Assembly: GCA_910580105.1 (NCBI GenBank)
Contig: CAJTWN010000002.1
Span: 62,001 to 126,000, forward strand
Direction of reading: 5' to 3'
DNA length: 64,000 bases
Source of the DNA: an uncultured Clostridia bacterium
GTDB lineage: Bacteria > Bacillota > Clostridia > Monoglobales > Monoglobaceae
Part shown: positions 17,499 to 25,876 of the stretch, in pieces
Layout of the letters: each line of letters begins with the position of its first letter
Numbering within the stretch: position 1 is the first letter of the stretch
Program-made: the position numbers and the translations under genes
The notes under the pieces: generated by a model
The model's input: only the letters and a program-made list of their open reading frames with translations
Database searches by the model: none
Told to the model about the DNA's origin: nothing

Positions 17499-18375
17499 AC
17501 GTTTTTTCTTTCTGCTATCCCGCGGTTTCCGCGGTGTTTGGGAACATCGGAAAACCCATGCCGCCTCCCTTTGTATCGTCACCGCCAGCCTGCTGATTCT
17601 GGGAATGTTTTCCCTGATTGGAAGCAATGGGGTGGCCATTCTGCGCCAGATGCAGAATCAGTACGAAATTACCGTCTATGTCAGCGAATCTGTCCCCAAA
17701 GACTGGATTTTTGTCATTGGGGAAGCGCTGGAAGATACCGATGGTATCTCTGAATACCGCTTTTATTCCAAAGAAGCCCGTATGGCAGACAAAGAGCATA
17801 TTGCCATCGCAGATGTGGATATAAATGCGGAAGAATATAAAGCCATGCGGGACAGTTACATCATCAAACTGCGGGACGTACAGAATGCCGACGCAGTTCT
17901 TGAAAAAGTCCGCGCCATTGATGGTGTGGAAGAGGTACAGGATCTCCAGAGCATGGCCGGACAGCTGGCTGCTCTGACAGACGTCCTGCAAAAAGGGAGC
18001 CTTTGGGTCACTTTCGCCTTTGCCATTATTGCACTGATCATGATTGCCAACTCCATCAAACTGGGTATTTACGCCCGTCGGGACGAAATCGGCATCATGC
18101 GCTATGTGGGTGCCACAGGCGGCTTTATCGGCTTTCCCTTTGTAATTGAAGGACTGCTTGTGGGACTGCTCGGCAGTGTACTCGCCGCCCTGCTGCTCTT
18201 ATGGGGTTACACCTATTTCGGCACCAAAGCCGGGGAAATCTTCACCGAGATGACCATCCGCACCCTTCCCTTCCTCACAGTACTCAGGCAGCTTTGCCTT
18301 CTGCTTCTTCCCATCGGAGCAGGCATCGGTCTGTTCGGCAGTTTGTTTTCCGTCCGGAAATATCTGAAGAAGTAA
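17491..18375 (+). CDS. ftsX: cell-division permease-like protein FtsX
   Basis: The start is ATG 17491 with GGAGGGG, inside the last codons of ftsE. The 294-residue protein has an N-terminal cytoplasmic stretch, TM1 (about 25-48), an extracellular domain (about 55-165) that in other species binds the hydrolase partner, then three C-terminal TM segments. Its usual partner, an M23/EnvC or CwlO-like hydrolase, is not the next gene. Instead 520 bp of repeats, a 32-residue peptide and ctpA follow. Confidence 0.95.
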   Translation: MFKRFFFLLSRGFRGVWEHRKTHAASLCIVTASLLILGMFSLIGSNGVAILRQMQNQYEITVYVSESVPKDWIFVIGEALEDTDGISEYRFYSKEARMADKEHIAIADVDINAEEYKAMRDSYIIKLRDVQNADAVLEKVRAIDGVEEVQDLQSMAGQLAALTDVLQKGSLWVTFAFAIIALIMIANSIKLGIYARRDEIGIMRYVGATGGFIGFPFVIEGLLVGLLGSVLAALLLLWGYTYFGTKAGEIFTEMTIRTLPFLTVLRQLCLLLLPIGAGIGLFGSLFSVRKYLKK

Positions 18376-18438
18376 ATTCCTTCTCCTATCCTCCGCAGAA
18401 TGGAACGCCGGGCAGAGTAAGTTTGTCCGAAAGGCAAG

Positions 18439-18870
18439 AATTCCAACCTACGCATCCCCCTTGGGATACGGCCGGTGCAATGCCGCTGAGGATGGATCAC
18501 ACCAAATTCCAATCCACGCATCCCTCTTGGGATGCGGCCGGTGCAATGCCGCAGAGGATGGAACACGCTAAATTCCACCCCACGCATCCTTCATGGGATG
18601 CGGCCGGTGCAATGCCGCAGAGGATGGAACACGCTAAATTCCACCCCACGCATCCCTCTTGGGATGCGGCCGGTGCAAAGCCGCAGAGGATGGAACACGC
18701 TGAATTCCAATCCACGCATCCTTCATGGGATGCGGCTACTGAAATTCAAAGTACACAAACAACAAAACATTTCACTCCACGCCTGTGCGGATTGAAATAT
18801 CAAATTTATCAGCGCATTTTTTATGCGTCTGACTGCATTCCACAAGGGATATTTAATTGAAAAATAGAAA
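18439..18870. repeat. CRISPR-repeat-like tandem array 1 (66-bp units) plus shared tail
   Basis: Units begin with AATTCCAA at 18439, 18505, 18571, 18637 and 18703, exactly 66 bp apart. The first about 33 bp (AATTCCAATCCACGCATCC then a loop and GGGATGCGGC) has an inner palindrome and closely resembles the complement of a type I-C CRISPR repeat. The other about 33 bp, where spacers would lie, is nearly identical in every unit. A tail follows with AAAGTACACAAACAACAAAA and an inverted repeat ending GGATTGAAAT (about 18769-18797), then GCGCATTTTTTATGCG. It fills the gap from 18376 to 18896. Confidence 0.85.
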
Positions 18871-18896
18871 AATTTTTATAATAAAGGAGACCATTT

Positions 18897-18995
18897 ATGC
18901 GTAAAAGAACTGTAAAAATTATTTCGATTGTCATTGCCGCCCTTTTCCTTCTCGGTATCATCACGCCGCTGGGATATTTTTATCTCTTTTCATAA
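18897..18995 (+). CDS. 32-residue single-span membrane peptide
   Basis: ATG 18897 follows AAAGGAGACC at good spacing. The peptide opens with basic MRKRTVK, has one hydrophobic span of about 20 residues (IISIVIAALFLLGIITPLGY) and ends YLFS. It lies 69 bp before ctpA on the same strand, in the place where an M23-type partner of FtsEX often sits. The function is unknown; it could be a regulator of FtsX or CtpA. The clear binding site, basic-then-hydrophobic layout and position support a real gene. Confidence 0.6.
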   Translation: MRKRTVKIISIVIAALFLLGIITPLGYFYLFS

Positions 18996-19064
18996 TATAC
19001 ACATACCGCCCGGCACGGCAGAATATGATAACGATAAGATGATTTACATAGGAGCGATCATAAC

Positions 19065-20234
19065 ATGTATATAAAAAAATCTGTACTCATCACCTGTTCC
19101 ATCATTTTGATTCTGGTAACCGCCGTAGTTGCCATCGGCGCAGTGAACCCATTTGGCTTCACCCATTTCGGCGAACTCATTAAATTCGGCTATGTCAGCC
19201 GTCTGATTGACGAGAATTACTATGAAGATGTGGACAGCAAAACTTATATGAACACCGCCCTGCAGGGAATGGCCGCCGCCACCGGCGACGCCTATACCGG
19301 TTATCTGTGGGGAGATTACGCCCAGGAATATATGGAAGATATGACCGGCAACTATGTCGGCGTTGGTTTGTACATCGAAAACCATCTGGAAGATGACACC
19401 GTAACCATCGTCTCTGCAATTCCGGGCACACCGGCAGAAGAAGCCGGCCTTGCCACGGATGATAAAATTCTGAAAATTGACGGCGTCAATTATACCGGTA
19501 TGCAGCTGAATGAGGCTTCCGCCGCCATGAAAGGCATTGCTGGCACACAGGTTGTCCTGACCGTACAAAAGGCCGATACCGGAGAGATAAAGGAACTCAC
19601 CCTTATCCGCCGCCAGGTGGACGTACAGTATGTAACCGCCGGTATGTTGACCGGTAATGTGGGCAAAATTCAGATTACCCAATTCACCGAGAAGGTAAGC
19701 CAGCAATTTGCCGCCGCCCTGCAAGACCTTAAAACACAGGGAATGACCGCGCTTGTCCTTGACCTGCGCAACAACCCCGGCGGCATCGTCGATGAAGCGG
19801 TTGCCATTGCCGACCAGTTCATCGATCAGAAGACCACCATTGTCTATACCCAGGACAAATACGGCCACAAGACCAATTATGATGCCAGCGGAAAGGGTAC
19901 AAAATTCCCAATGGTGATTCTGACCAACGGGGGCAGCGCCTCCGCCTCTGAAATTCTGGCAGGCGCATTGAAGGACCTTGACCTTGCAACACTTGTCGGC
20001 GAAAAAACGTATGGAAAAGGAATTGTGCAGAGCGTGTATGACATTGAAGGCGACATCCTTTCCGTGACCTCTGCCAAGTATTATCTGCCCAATGGCGAGT
20101 GCATTCATCAGCAGGGCATTGAACCCAACATTACGCTTCCGATGGAAGCAGAAAAATACGCAAGGCTCTCCACTCTGCCGATGGACCAGGATATTCAAGT
20201 ACAAAAGGCGCTGGAAATTCTCACCAAGTCATAA
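19065..20234 (+). CDS. ctpA: C-terminal processing protease, PDZ-S41 family
   Basis: The 389-residue protein has an N-terminal signal anchor (about 5-27), an N-terminal helical region, a PDZ domain (about 95-180, GNYVGVGLYIE and PGTPAEEAGLATDDKILKID), and an S41 peptidase domain. The catalytic Ser lies in GGSASASEI and the Lys in VGEKTYGKGIVQ. It acts outside the membrane on envelope proteins, often cell-wall hydrolases. AGGAGCG precedes the start. In many Clostridia it ends an ftsE-ftsX-M23-ctpA run, so its place after ftsEX is expected, but the M23 gene is missing. Confidence 0.95.
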   Translation: MYIKKSVLITCSIILILVTAVVAIGAVNPFGFTHFGELIKFGYVSRLIDENYYEDVDSKTYMNTALQGMAAATGDAYTGYLWGDYAQEYMEDMTGNYVGVGLYIENHLEDDTVTIVSAIPGTPAEEAGLATDDKILKIDGVNYTGMQLNEASAAMKGIAGTQVVLTVQKADTGEIKELTLIRRQVDVQYVTAGMLTGNVGKIQITQFTEKVSQQFAAALQDLKTQGMTALVLDLRNNPGGIVDEAVAIADQFIDQKTTIVYTQDKYGHKTNYDASGKGTKFPMVILTNGGSASASEILAGALKDLDLATLVGEKTYGKGIVQSVYDIEGDILSVTSAKYYLPNGECIHQQGIEPNITLPMEAEKYARLSTLPMDQDIQVQKALEILTKS

Positions 20235-20311
20235 TAAAATTTATGCGTCAAATTCCCCTTCTTCGCGGGATACGACCACCAATAAACGGCATATTTACAG
20301 ATATTTGAATT

Positions 20312-20670
20312 ATTCCAACCCACGCATCTCTTATGGGATGCGGCTGGCACAATGCCACAGAGGAAAGGCCACGCTAATTCCAATCCACGCATCCCTCATG
20401 GGATGCGGCTGGCACAATGCCACAGAGGAAAGGCCACGCTAATTCCAATCCACGCATCCCTCATGGGACATGGCCGGCGCGATGCCACAGAGGAAAGGCC
20501 ACGCCAAATTCCATTCCACACCTCCCTTATGGAATACGAATACAAAATTCAAAGTACACAAACAACAAAACATTTCAATCCACACCTGCGCGGATTGAAA
20601 TATCAAATTTGTCATCGTATTTTTTATGCGGCCGGCTGCATTCTACAAGGGATTCTACACGTAATTCCCG
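20312..20670. repeat. CRISPR-repeat-like tandem array 2 plus shared tail
   Basis: ATTCCAA starts lie at 20312, 20377, 20442 and 20508, a 65-66 bp step. The palindromic half (ATTCCAATCCACGCATCC, GGGATGCGGC) matches array 1. The interval is again constant, but differs from array 1 (GGCACAATGCCACAGAGGAA). The tail repeats the array-1 tail and has a perfect 10-bp inverted repeat ATTTCAATCC...GGATTGAAAT (about 20571-20600). The 20235-20838 gap otherwise contains only A/T-rich leader sequence. The two arrays bracket the 32-residue peptide gene and ctpA. Confidence 0.85.
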
Positions 20671-20838
20671 ATATTGTATACAAATTTTGTATCTGTATGC
20701 AATGTCCAGTTAGATATGCAATACCCTGCCCAATCCTGCATATCATTCCCTGTAAAAGCGAAACACCCGATTCCATATAAAAAATCGGTCTTTCGTTTGC
20801 AGTGAACCAACATTTTTATTTTATCATGAGGTGATCCA

Positions 20839-21615
20839 TTGAAAATCGGCATTTTAACCTTATGCCAAAGAAAAACGACTCTGATGGACCATGTGCGGCC
20901 CAAAGTTACCCTGCTGAAAGCAGAGGACGCCTCTCCCTATCTCACCGCCGCCCTTCCCCTTCTCAAAAACGAGCGGCGGATGCAAAAACTGCTGGCCAAA
21001 GGAGAACTCCTTTTGAAACAGAAAGGGGCAGAGGCGGTACTCCTTTCCAAAGAGTTGAAGCAATTTGAAGCTGCAGAATGTCCGGCACTGACGGGAATGC
21101 CGCCAGCAGCCCTCCGGGACGTGCTGTCGCTTCTCCTTCCCTCTCTATGCAGGCGCCGGATTTTTCAGTATATCTATGTGCTGGACAGAGACGGCAGCCA
21201 TCTTGACCTTCCCCTGCTGAAACTTCTGCGGCGGTATGGAAAGTACCTTTGTATACACACCGACGAGAACCGCAAAACAAGAAGACTGGAGCAAACAGTT
21301 ATGGAAGAATGGGGACTTCTGCTGGATATTGACAAACCATCTGCCGCGCCGCCGCGCGGCAGTCACATTCTGCTGCTTGATTTTGACCAGGGGATTATCC
21401 GCGCCGGCCGCGACCTCAAAATTACCGGGATTGAACCGGATATTCCTCTTCCTGCTCTGGGCACGGTGTCCAGGGAACAGCTCATCCCCTATTTCCTTTC
21501 CGAATACCGGGATTATGGAATCAAAAATCTTTGTATCGACCGGCGGCAGGTGCCCCTTGCGGCGCTGCTGCAAGCTTTGGAAAACGGCGAAAAAACGCAG
21601 AAAAAAACTTGTTGA
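20839..21615 (+). CDS. protein of unknown function between ctpA and greA
   Basis: The 258-residue protein probably starts at TTG 20839, placed well after GAGGTGAT. It looks cytoplasmic and alpha/beta. Notable segments are LLPSLCRRRIFQYIYVLDRD (about 98-117), SHILLLDFDQGIIRAG and KITGIEPDIPLPALG. There is no membrane span, signal peptide or motif I recognise. Its last codons overlap the greA promoter. The layout of short beta strands ending in Asp (YVLDRD, LLLDFD) recalls a Rossmann-like fold, but no function can be given. Confidence 0.7.
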   Translation: MKIGILTLCQRKTTLMDHVRPKVTLLKAEDASPYLTAALPLLKNERRMQKLLAKGELLLKQKGAEAVLLSKELKQFEAAECPALTGMPPAALRDVLSLLLPSLCRRRIFQYIYVLDRDGSHLDLPLLKLLRRYGKYLCIHTDENRKTRRLEQTVMEEWGLLLDIDKPSAAPPRGSHILLLDFDQGIIRAGRDLKITGIEPDIPLPALGTVSREQLIPYFLSEYRDYGIKNLCIDRRQVPLAALLQALENGEKTQKKTC

Positions 21616-21640
21616 CAAGATGCGTGCAATCGCATATAAT
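21612..21640 (+). promoter_or_regulatory. perfect-consensus promoter of greA
   Basis: TTGACA (21612-21617), 17 bases, TATAAT (21635-21640). The -35 box contains the TGA stop codon of the upstream gene (21613-21615). Confidence 0.9.
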
Positions 21641-21677
21641 TATTAGATATGATTTAGATAAACGGAGGTACTGAATT

Positions 21678-22157
21678 ATGGCAAAAGAAATTACCTTAAC
21701 AGCCGAAGGTTTGAAAAAACTTGAGGATGAACTGGAATATTTGAAAACCAAAAAACGGAAAGAAGTCTCAGAGAAAATCAAAGTTGCCCTCGGCTTCGGC
21801 GATCTTTCCGAGAACTCTGAATATGACGAAGCAAAGAACGAACAGGCACAGGTCGAACTTCGTATCAATGATCTGGAAAATATGCTGAAAAATGTCAAAG
21901 TGATTGACGCAGACGAGATTGACCGGACCAAGGTCGGCCTGGGTACCCGGGTCAAAATTCTGGACGTTGAATTCGGCGACGAAGACTGGTACACCATCGT
22001 AGGTTCCACAGAGGCTGATCCGGTCAATGACGATGAGATGACCATCTCCAACGAATGCCCCCTCTTCCTTGCCATCAAGGGTAAGTCTGTCGGCGAGACT
22101 GCCACGGTTGAAACCCCGGACGGCCCGGTTGAATATAAGATTCTGGCAATCGAATAA
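21678..22157 (+). CDS. greA: transcription elongation factor GreA
   Basis: The 159-residue protein has the standard GreA length. The N-terminal coiled-coil (about 1-78) holds the tip GDLSENSEYDEAK with the acidic residues that insert into the RNA polymerase secondary channel. The C-terminal FKBP-like domain ends PDGPVEYKILAI. It rescues backtracked RNA polymerase by stimulating transcript cleavage. GGAGG precedes the start. It is probably co-transcribed with lysS, 38 bp downstream, as in many Firmicutes. Confidence 0.97.
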   Translation: MAKEITLTAEGLKKLEDELEYLKTKKRKEVSEKIKVALGFGDLSENSEYDEAKNEQAQVELRINDLENMLKNVKVIDADEIDRTKVGLGTRVKILDVEFGDEDWYTIVGSTEADPVNDDEMTISNECPLFLAIKGKSVGETATVETPDGPVEYKILAIE

Positions 22158-22195
22158 TCCCTTTGCATCCGCAAAGGACAGAAAGGAATTTTTCA

Positions 22196-23710
22196 ATGAG
22201 CGAAAATATACAACAGCAAAAAAATACCGCTGAGGAGAAGGATTTGAACGAAGTCCTGAAGATTCGGCGGGAAAAGCTTGCCACCCTGTTGGCAGAAGGT
22301 GAAAATCCATTTCATGTCACCAAATTTGAAACCACTGCACACACCTCGGATATTTGCGAACACTATGCAGATTATGAGGGAAAGACCGTCACCCTTGCCG
22401 GACGCCTGATGTCCAAACGTGTCATGGGCAAGATGTCTTTCGCAGACCTCAGAGACGCAGAAGGAAAGATTCAGCTCTGCGTAAAACGGGATGAGATGGG
22501 TGAAGACCCTTATAAAAAGTATAAAAAACTGGACATCGGCGATATTGTCGGGGTAACGGGTGAAGTATTTACCACCCAAAAAGGCGAGATTTCGGTGCGG
22601 ACAAGCGAGGTAAAGCTTTTGAGCAAATCCCTGCGCCCCCTGCCCGAAAAATTCCACGGGCTTACCAACACTGACCTCCGCTATCGTCAGCGTTATGTTG
22701 ACCTCATTATGAATCCGGATGTCAAGCGCACCTTTATGCTCCGCAGCAAGATTGTCTCTGCCATCCGCAATTATCTGGATGACAAAGGATTTATGGAGGT
22801 AGAAACCCCGATTCTCAACACCATTGCCGGCGGCGCGGCGGCACGGCCGTTCATTACCCACCACAACACGCTGGACATTGATATGTACCTGCGTATTGCG
22901 CCGGAACTGTATCTGAAACGCTTGATTGTAGGTGGTTTTGAAAAGGTTTATGAGATGGGCCGTCTCTTCAGAAACGAGGGCATGGACGTGAAGCACAATC
23001 CCGAATTCACCACCATCGAACTTTATCAGGCATATACCGACTATGTAGGGATGATGGACCTCACCGAAGATATGATCCGCACAGTTGCCCAAAACGTTCT
23101 CGGAACCACATCGCTCACCTATCAGGGAGCAGAAGTGGATTTGGGCAAGCCTTGGGCGCGCATCACCATGACCGATGCCGTAAAACAATACACAGGCGCA
23201 GATTTCCACACCGTCTCCACCGCCCAGGAAGCACGGGCGCTGGCAGAATCTGTGGGCATTGCATTTGACGAAACCCAGGACGAGCTTACCAAAGGAGAAA
23301 TCATCTCCCTCGTCTTTGAAGAAAAGGTGGAAGAGAATTTGGTTCAGCCCACCTTTATTACCGAATATCCGGTTGAAATTTCTCCCCTTGCAAAACGCTA
23401 TGCAGAGAACCCGGAATTCACTGAACGTTTCGAAGTCTTCATCACCGGCCGTGAATTCGGGAATGCCTTCTCAGAATTGAACGACCCGATTGACCAGAAA
23501 GAACGTTTCATGAAACAGGTAGAAAAACGTGAAAAGGGCGATGACGAAGCCAACATGATGGATGAAGATTACGTCAATGCTTTGGAATATGGCCTGCCGC
23601 CAACGGGCGGTCTGGGCATCGGCATAGACCGCCTGGTCATGCTGCTGACCGACAGCGCTTCTATCCGCGACGTCCTCCTCTTCCCCACAATGAAACCGCT
23701 GGACAAATAA
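22196..23710 (+). CDS. lysS: lysyl-tRNA synthetase, class II
   Basis: The 504-residue enzyme charges tRNA-Lys. The start ATG 22196 (MSENIQQQK) follows AAAGGAA. An OB-fold anticodon-binding domain covers about 55-160. The catalytic core has class II motif 1 near FMEVETPILN, motif 2 with RLFRNEGMDVKHNPEFT, and motif 3 GLPPTGGLGIGIDRLVM. No T-box leader is visible. It lies between greA and a membrane protein gene in one plus-strand unit. Confidence 0.98.
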   Translation: MSENIQQQKNTAEEKDLNEVLKIRREKLATLLAEGENPFHVTKFETTAHTSDICEHYADYEGKTVTLAGRLMSKRVMGKMSFADLRDAEGKIQLCVKRDEMGEDPYKKYKKLDIGDIVGVTGEVFTTQKGEISVRTSEVKLLSKSLRPLPEKFHGLTNTDLRYRQRYVDLIMNPDVKRTFMLRSKIVSAIRNYLDDKGFMEVETPILNTIAGGAAARPFITHHNTLDIDMYLRIAPELYLKRLIVGGFEKVYEMGRLFRNEGMDVKHNPEFTTIELYQAYTDYVGMMDLTEDMIRTVAQNVLGTTSLTYQGAEVDLGKPWARITMTDAVKQYTGADFHTVSTAQEARALAESVGIAFDETQDELTKGEIISLVFEEKVEENLVQPTFITEYPVEISPLAKRYAENPEFTERFEVFITGREFGNAFSELNDPIDQKERFMKQVEKREKGDDEANMMDEDYVNALEYGLPPTGGLGIGIDRLVMLLTDSASIRDVLLFPTMKPLDK

Positions 23711-23734
23711 TCCGAATGCAAAGGGGCGAATACT

Positions 23735-24442
23735 ATGGATAAACAAGCGAAAGAGGCACGCCAAATGGCAAAAAAACTGCCCTTCAAGGAAAAAATTCAG
23801 CATTTTTGGTATTATTATAAATGGTATGTAATTGTAATTACAGCTGTGGTTTTACTCGCTTCTCTGACCATCTATCAATTCCTTCATATCAAGCATTATG
23901 ATTTGGACATCACCTGCTTCACAGAAAATACAATAAGCGATGAAACACTTGCGGCAATGGAGGCTTACTTCTCACAGTTTGTTGAGGATGTGAACGGAGA
24001 CGGCGTAAAAGATGTCAAAATTTATCCCACGGTCATGCGCACAGACGCAGGCAATGTAGATGCCGCCGCTCTTCAGCAGAAGTTCATTGTTGAAGTTTCA
24101 GCAGGAACCGGTATGGCTTATCTGTTTGACGAATCTTATTTTCAGGTTCTGCAGGCGGACGCCTATGTGGGCGTTGCTGAAGCGGCTGTCCGGCTGACGG
24201 ATGATCAGGCGCTGGCTCAGCAATTCGGCCTGCCCCAAAACACACCGCCCCTCTATTGGATAACCAAAACCGTTTATCAAACCGAAGCGGATAAAGAAGA
24301 ACGTGTTGCCATGCACGACAATGCGGTTCGCATCCAAAAGGTTTTAGAAGAACATCTGCCCCTGCTGGAACTCAGAGAACCGGAAGATGTTGCAGGCAAT
24401 GATGCTTCATCAGATCGTGATACAGCCAATACATCAGAATAA
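23735..24442 (+). CDS. single-span membrane protein of unknown function
   Basis: The 235-residue protein starts with about 25 cytoplasmic residues rich in Lys, one membrane span (about 30-52, WYVIVITAVVLLASLTIYQF), and an extracellular domain of about 150 residues. It ends in an acidic, Ser/Asp-rich tail. HFWYYYKWYVI before the span is a pattern common in clostridial membrane proteins of unknown role. It follows lysS by 24 bp with GGGGCG upstream and is closed by a strong terminator. No enzyme motif is visible. Confidence 0.75.
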   Translation: MDKQAKEARQMAKKLPFKEKIQHFWYYYKWYVIVITAVVLLASLTIYQFLHIKHYDLDITCFTENTISDETLAAMEAYFSQFVEDVNGDGVKDVKIYPTVMRTDAGNVDAAALQQKFIVEVSAGTGMAYLFDESYFQVLQADAYVGVAEAAVRLTDDQALAQQFGLPQNTPPLYWITKTVYQTEADKEERVAMHDNAVRIQKVLEEHLPLLELREPEDVAGNDASSDRDTANTSE

Positions 24443-24504
24443 TCAAAGACAATGCGCTGACAGCCGATACGCCTTTGATGACAATTGGAATAACGACACA
24501 TAAG

Positions 24505-24545
24505 AAACAGGGAACTTTTCCGAGTGGAAAAGTTCCCTGTTTTAT
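24505..24545 (+). terminator. terminator of the greA-lysS unit
   Basis: Perfect 17-bp stem AAACAGGGAACTTTTCC, loop GAGT, followed by a short T-rich tail. Confidence 0.85.
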
Positions 24546-24590
24546 TTCCGAACTTTATAAATTTCCTTCTCAAATTTATTTTCCAAAGAA

Positions 24591-24905
24591 AAAATAGCGG
24601 AAAATTCCGCTATCCAAATTGAAAAAACAGATACGTTCCACAGCGTTTGGAATGGTTTTTTACTGCCGTCCAAAACCTATCCTTCCGCCGCACTTGTTCA
24701 GCGCTGCAATCATCCTGCATTTATCAACATACAAAAAATAGCGGCATTTTCCGCTATTCAAATTAAAAAAACAGATGCGTTACACAACATTTGGAATGGC
24801 TTTTTACTGCCGTCCAAAACCTATCCTTCCGCCGCACTTGTTCAGCGCTGCAATCATCCTGCATTTTATCAACATACAAAAAATAGCGGAATTTTCCGCT
24901 ATTCG
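24591..24905. repeat. 145-bp direct repeat carrying three terminator-like hairpins
   Basis: AATAGCGG-aattt-CCGCTATT hairpins lie near 24595, 24739 and 24884. The sequence between them (CTGCCGTCCAAAACCTATCC, TTCAGCGCTGCAATCATCCT) is nearly identical in both intervals. On the minus strand the last hairpin is followed by TTTTTTG and can terminate the radC transcript. Confidence 0.8.
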
Positions 24906-24924
24906 TTTGTCATACTTTACCTTG

Positions 24925-25629
24925 TTAAACACTGTACGGAAGCGTACCCAGCTCCTTCATGCTGACCCATTCACATCCCGAAACAATGATATGGTCCAGA
25001 ACCTTAACACCCAGAATATGCAGGCTTTCCACAATTTCCCGGCTGCTTTGTACATCTGAAACAGAAGGAATCATCTTTCCACCCGGATGATTGTGGGTGA
25101 GGATGACACCAGCGGCGTCATTCAAAATGGCCCGCTTTGCAATTCTGCGTACATACACTGCCGTTTCGTCCAGTGTTCCTTCAGAAATTTTATCAAACCG
25201 GATCACCCGCCCGGAATGGCTGAGGCTGATCAGATAAAAAGCCTCTACCATCTTATGGTTAAACAGGGTTTGGGCATAATTGCCCATCTCTTCTGTTGTC
25301 TGCAAAACCAACGCTTTATTGTCGCCAAACATCTGAGACCGCTGTACAATACCGAGATAATCCGGCAAACTATGCAGAAATTCTGCCGCCCGTTTGCCAA
25401 CACCCTTTACTTCCATCAGCTCCGCCGGAACCGCAGTAACCACCGCATACAGCGTGCCAAACTTTTTCAGCAGGTCGATAGCCAGCTCGTTGGTGTTTCC
25501 CCTGGGGATGACCGCATACAAAAGCATCTCCAGCTGTTCATGCTCCGGCATAAATTCCAGGCCGCTCTCCAAAGACTTCTGTATCATCCGCTGCCGATGT
25601 TTTTCATGCTTTTCCCCATGGCTTCCCAT
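24925..25629 (-). CDS. radC: RadC/JAB-domain protein, copy 1
   Basis: The 234-residue protein starts at ATG 25629 (GGGAGTGAAG upstream). A helix-hairpin-helix region (about 60-105, KKFGTLYAVV and EVKGVGKRAAEF) precedes a JAMM/MPN domain with THNHPGGKMIPSVSD, which keeps the HxH, Ser and Asp metal and catalytic residues. HNHPSG has become HNHPGG. RadC proteins are JAMM-family; a repair role is old and doubtful, and their true function is unsettled. It is closely related to the next radC upstream and the last gene of the pyr-side unit. Confidence 0.88.
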   Translation of the reverse strand: MGSHGEKHEKHRQRMIQKSLESGLEFMPEHEQLEMLLYAVIPRGNTNELAIDLLKKFGTLYAVVTAVPAELMEVKGVGKRAAEFLHSLPDYLGIVQRSQMFGDNKALVLQTTEEMGNYAQTLFNHKMVEAFYLISLSHSGRVIRFDKISEGTLDETAVYVRRIAKRAILNDAAGVILTHNHPGGKMIPSVSDVQSSREIVESLHILGVKVLDHIIVSGCEWVSMKELGTLPYSV

Positions 25630-25876
25630 GTCTTCACTCCCTATCTGTATCTCTGCACAAAAACCTTTTCTTTCCACAGTAATCCAGTTTCTTAAATTTC
25701 TGATACCTGCATCCAGATTCGAGACACAGCCTTCCTGCACCAGCTTCTTAAAGCCTGCTGACTCATCTCTTGTCCTGTGCCAAAAATCTGTATTCTTTCA
25801 CCGAATTCCTGTCATTCTGTCCAATGTTTTTTAAGACATCCCCCGTAATCCGGCTTGTCAGCAAAACTTTCTGTCA

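Noticed and set aside
18201..18860. 219-codon frame through the 66-bp array
   Set aside because: 66 is a multiple of three, so the repeat keeps frames open on both strands; there is no binding site.
19044..20204. 386-codon minus-strand open frame
   Set aside because: Antisense shadow of ctpA, which has signal anchor, PDZ and S41 catalytic motifs.
18439..20670. Functional CRISPR array
   Set aside because: The intervals are not unique spacers and no cas genes are present, so it is listed as CRISPR-like repeat only.
22000..22200. T-box leader for lysS
   Set aside because: The greA-lysS gap is only 38 bp and no T-box motif is visible.
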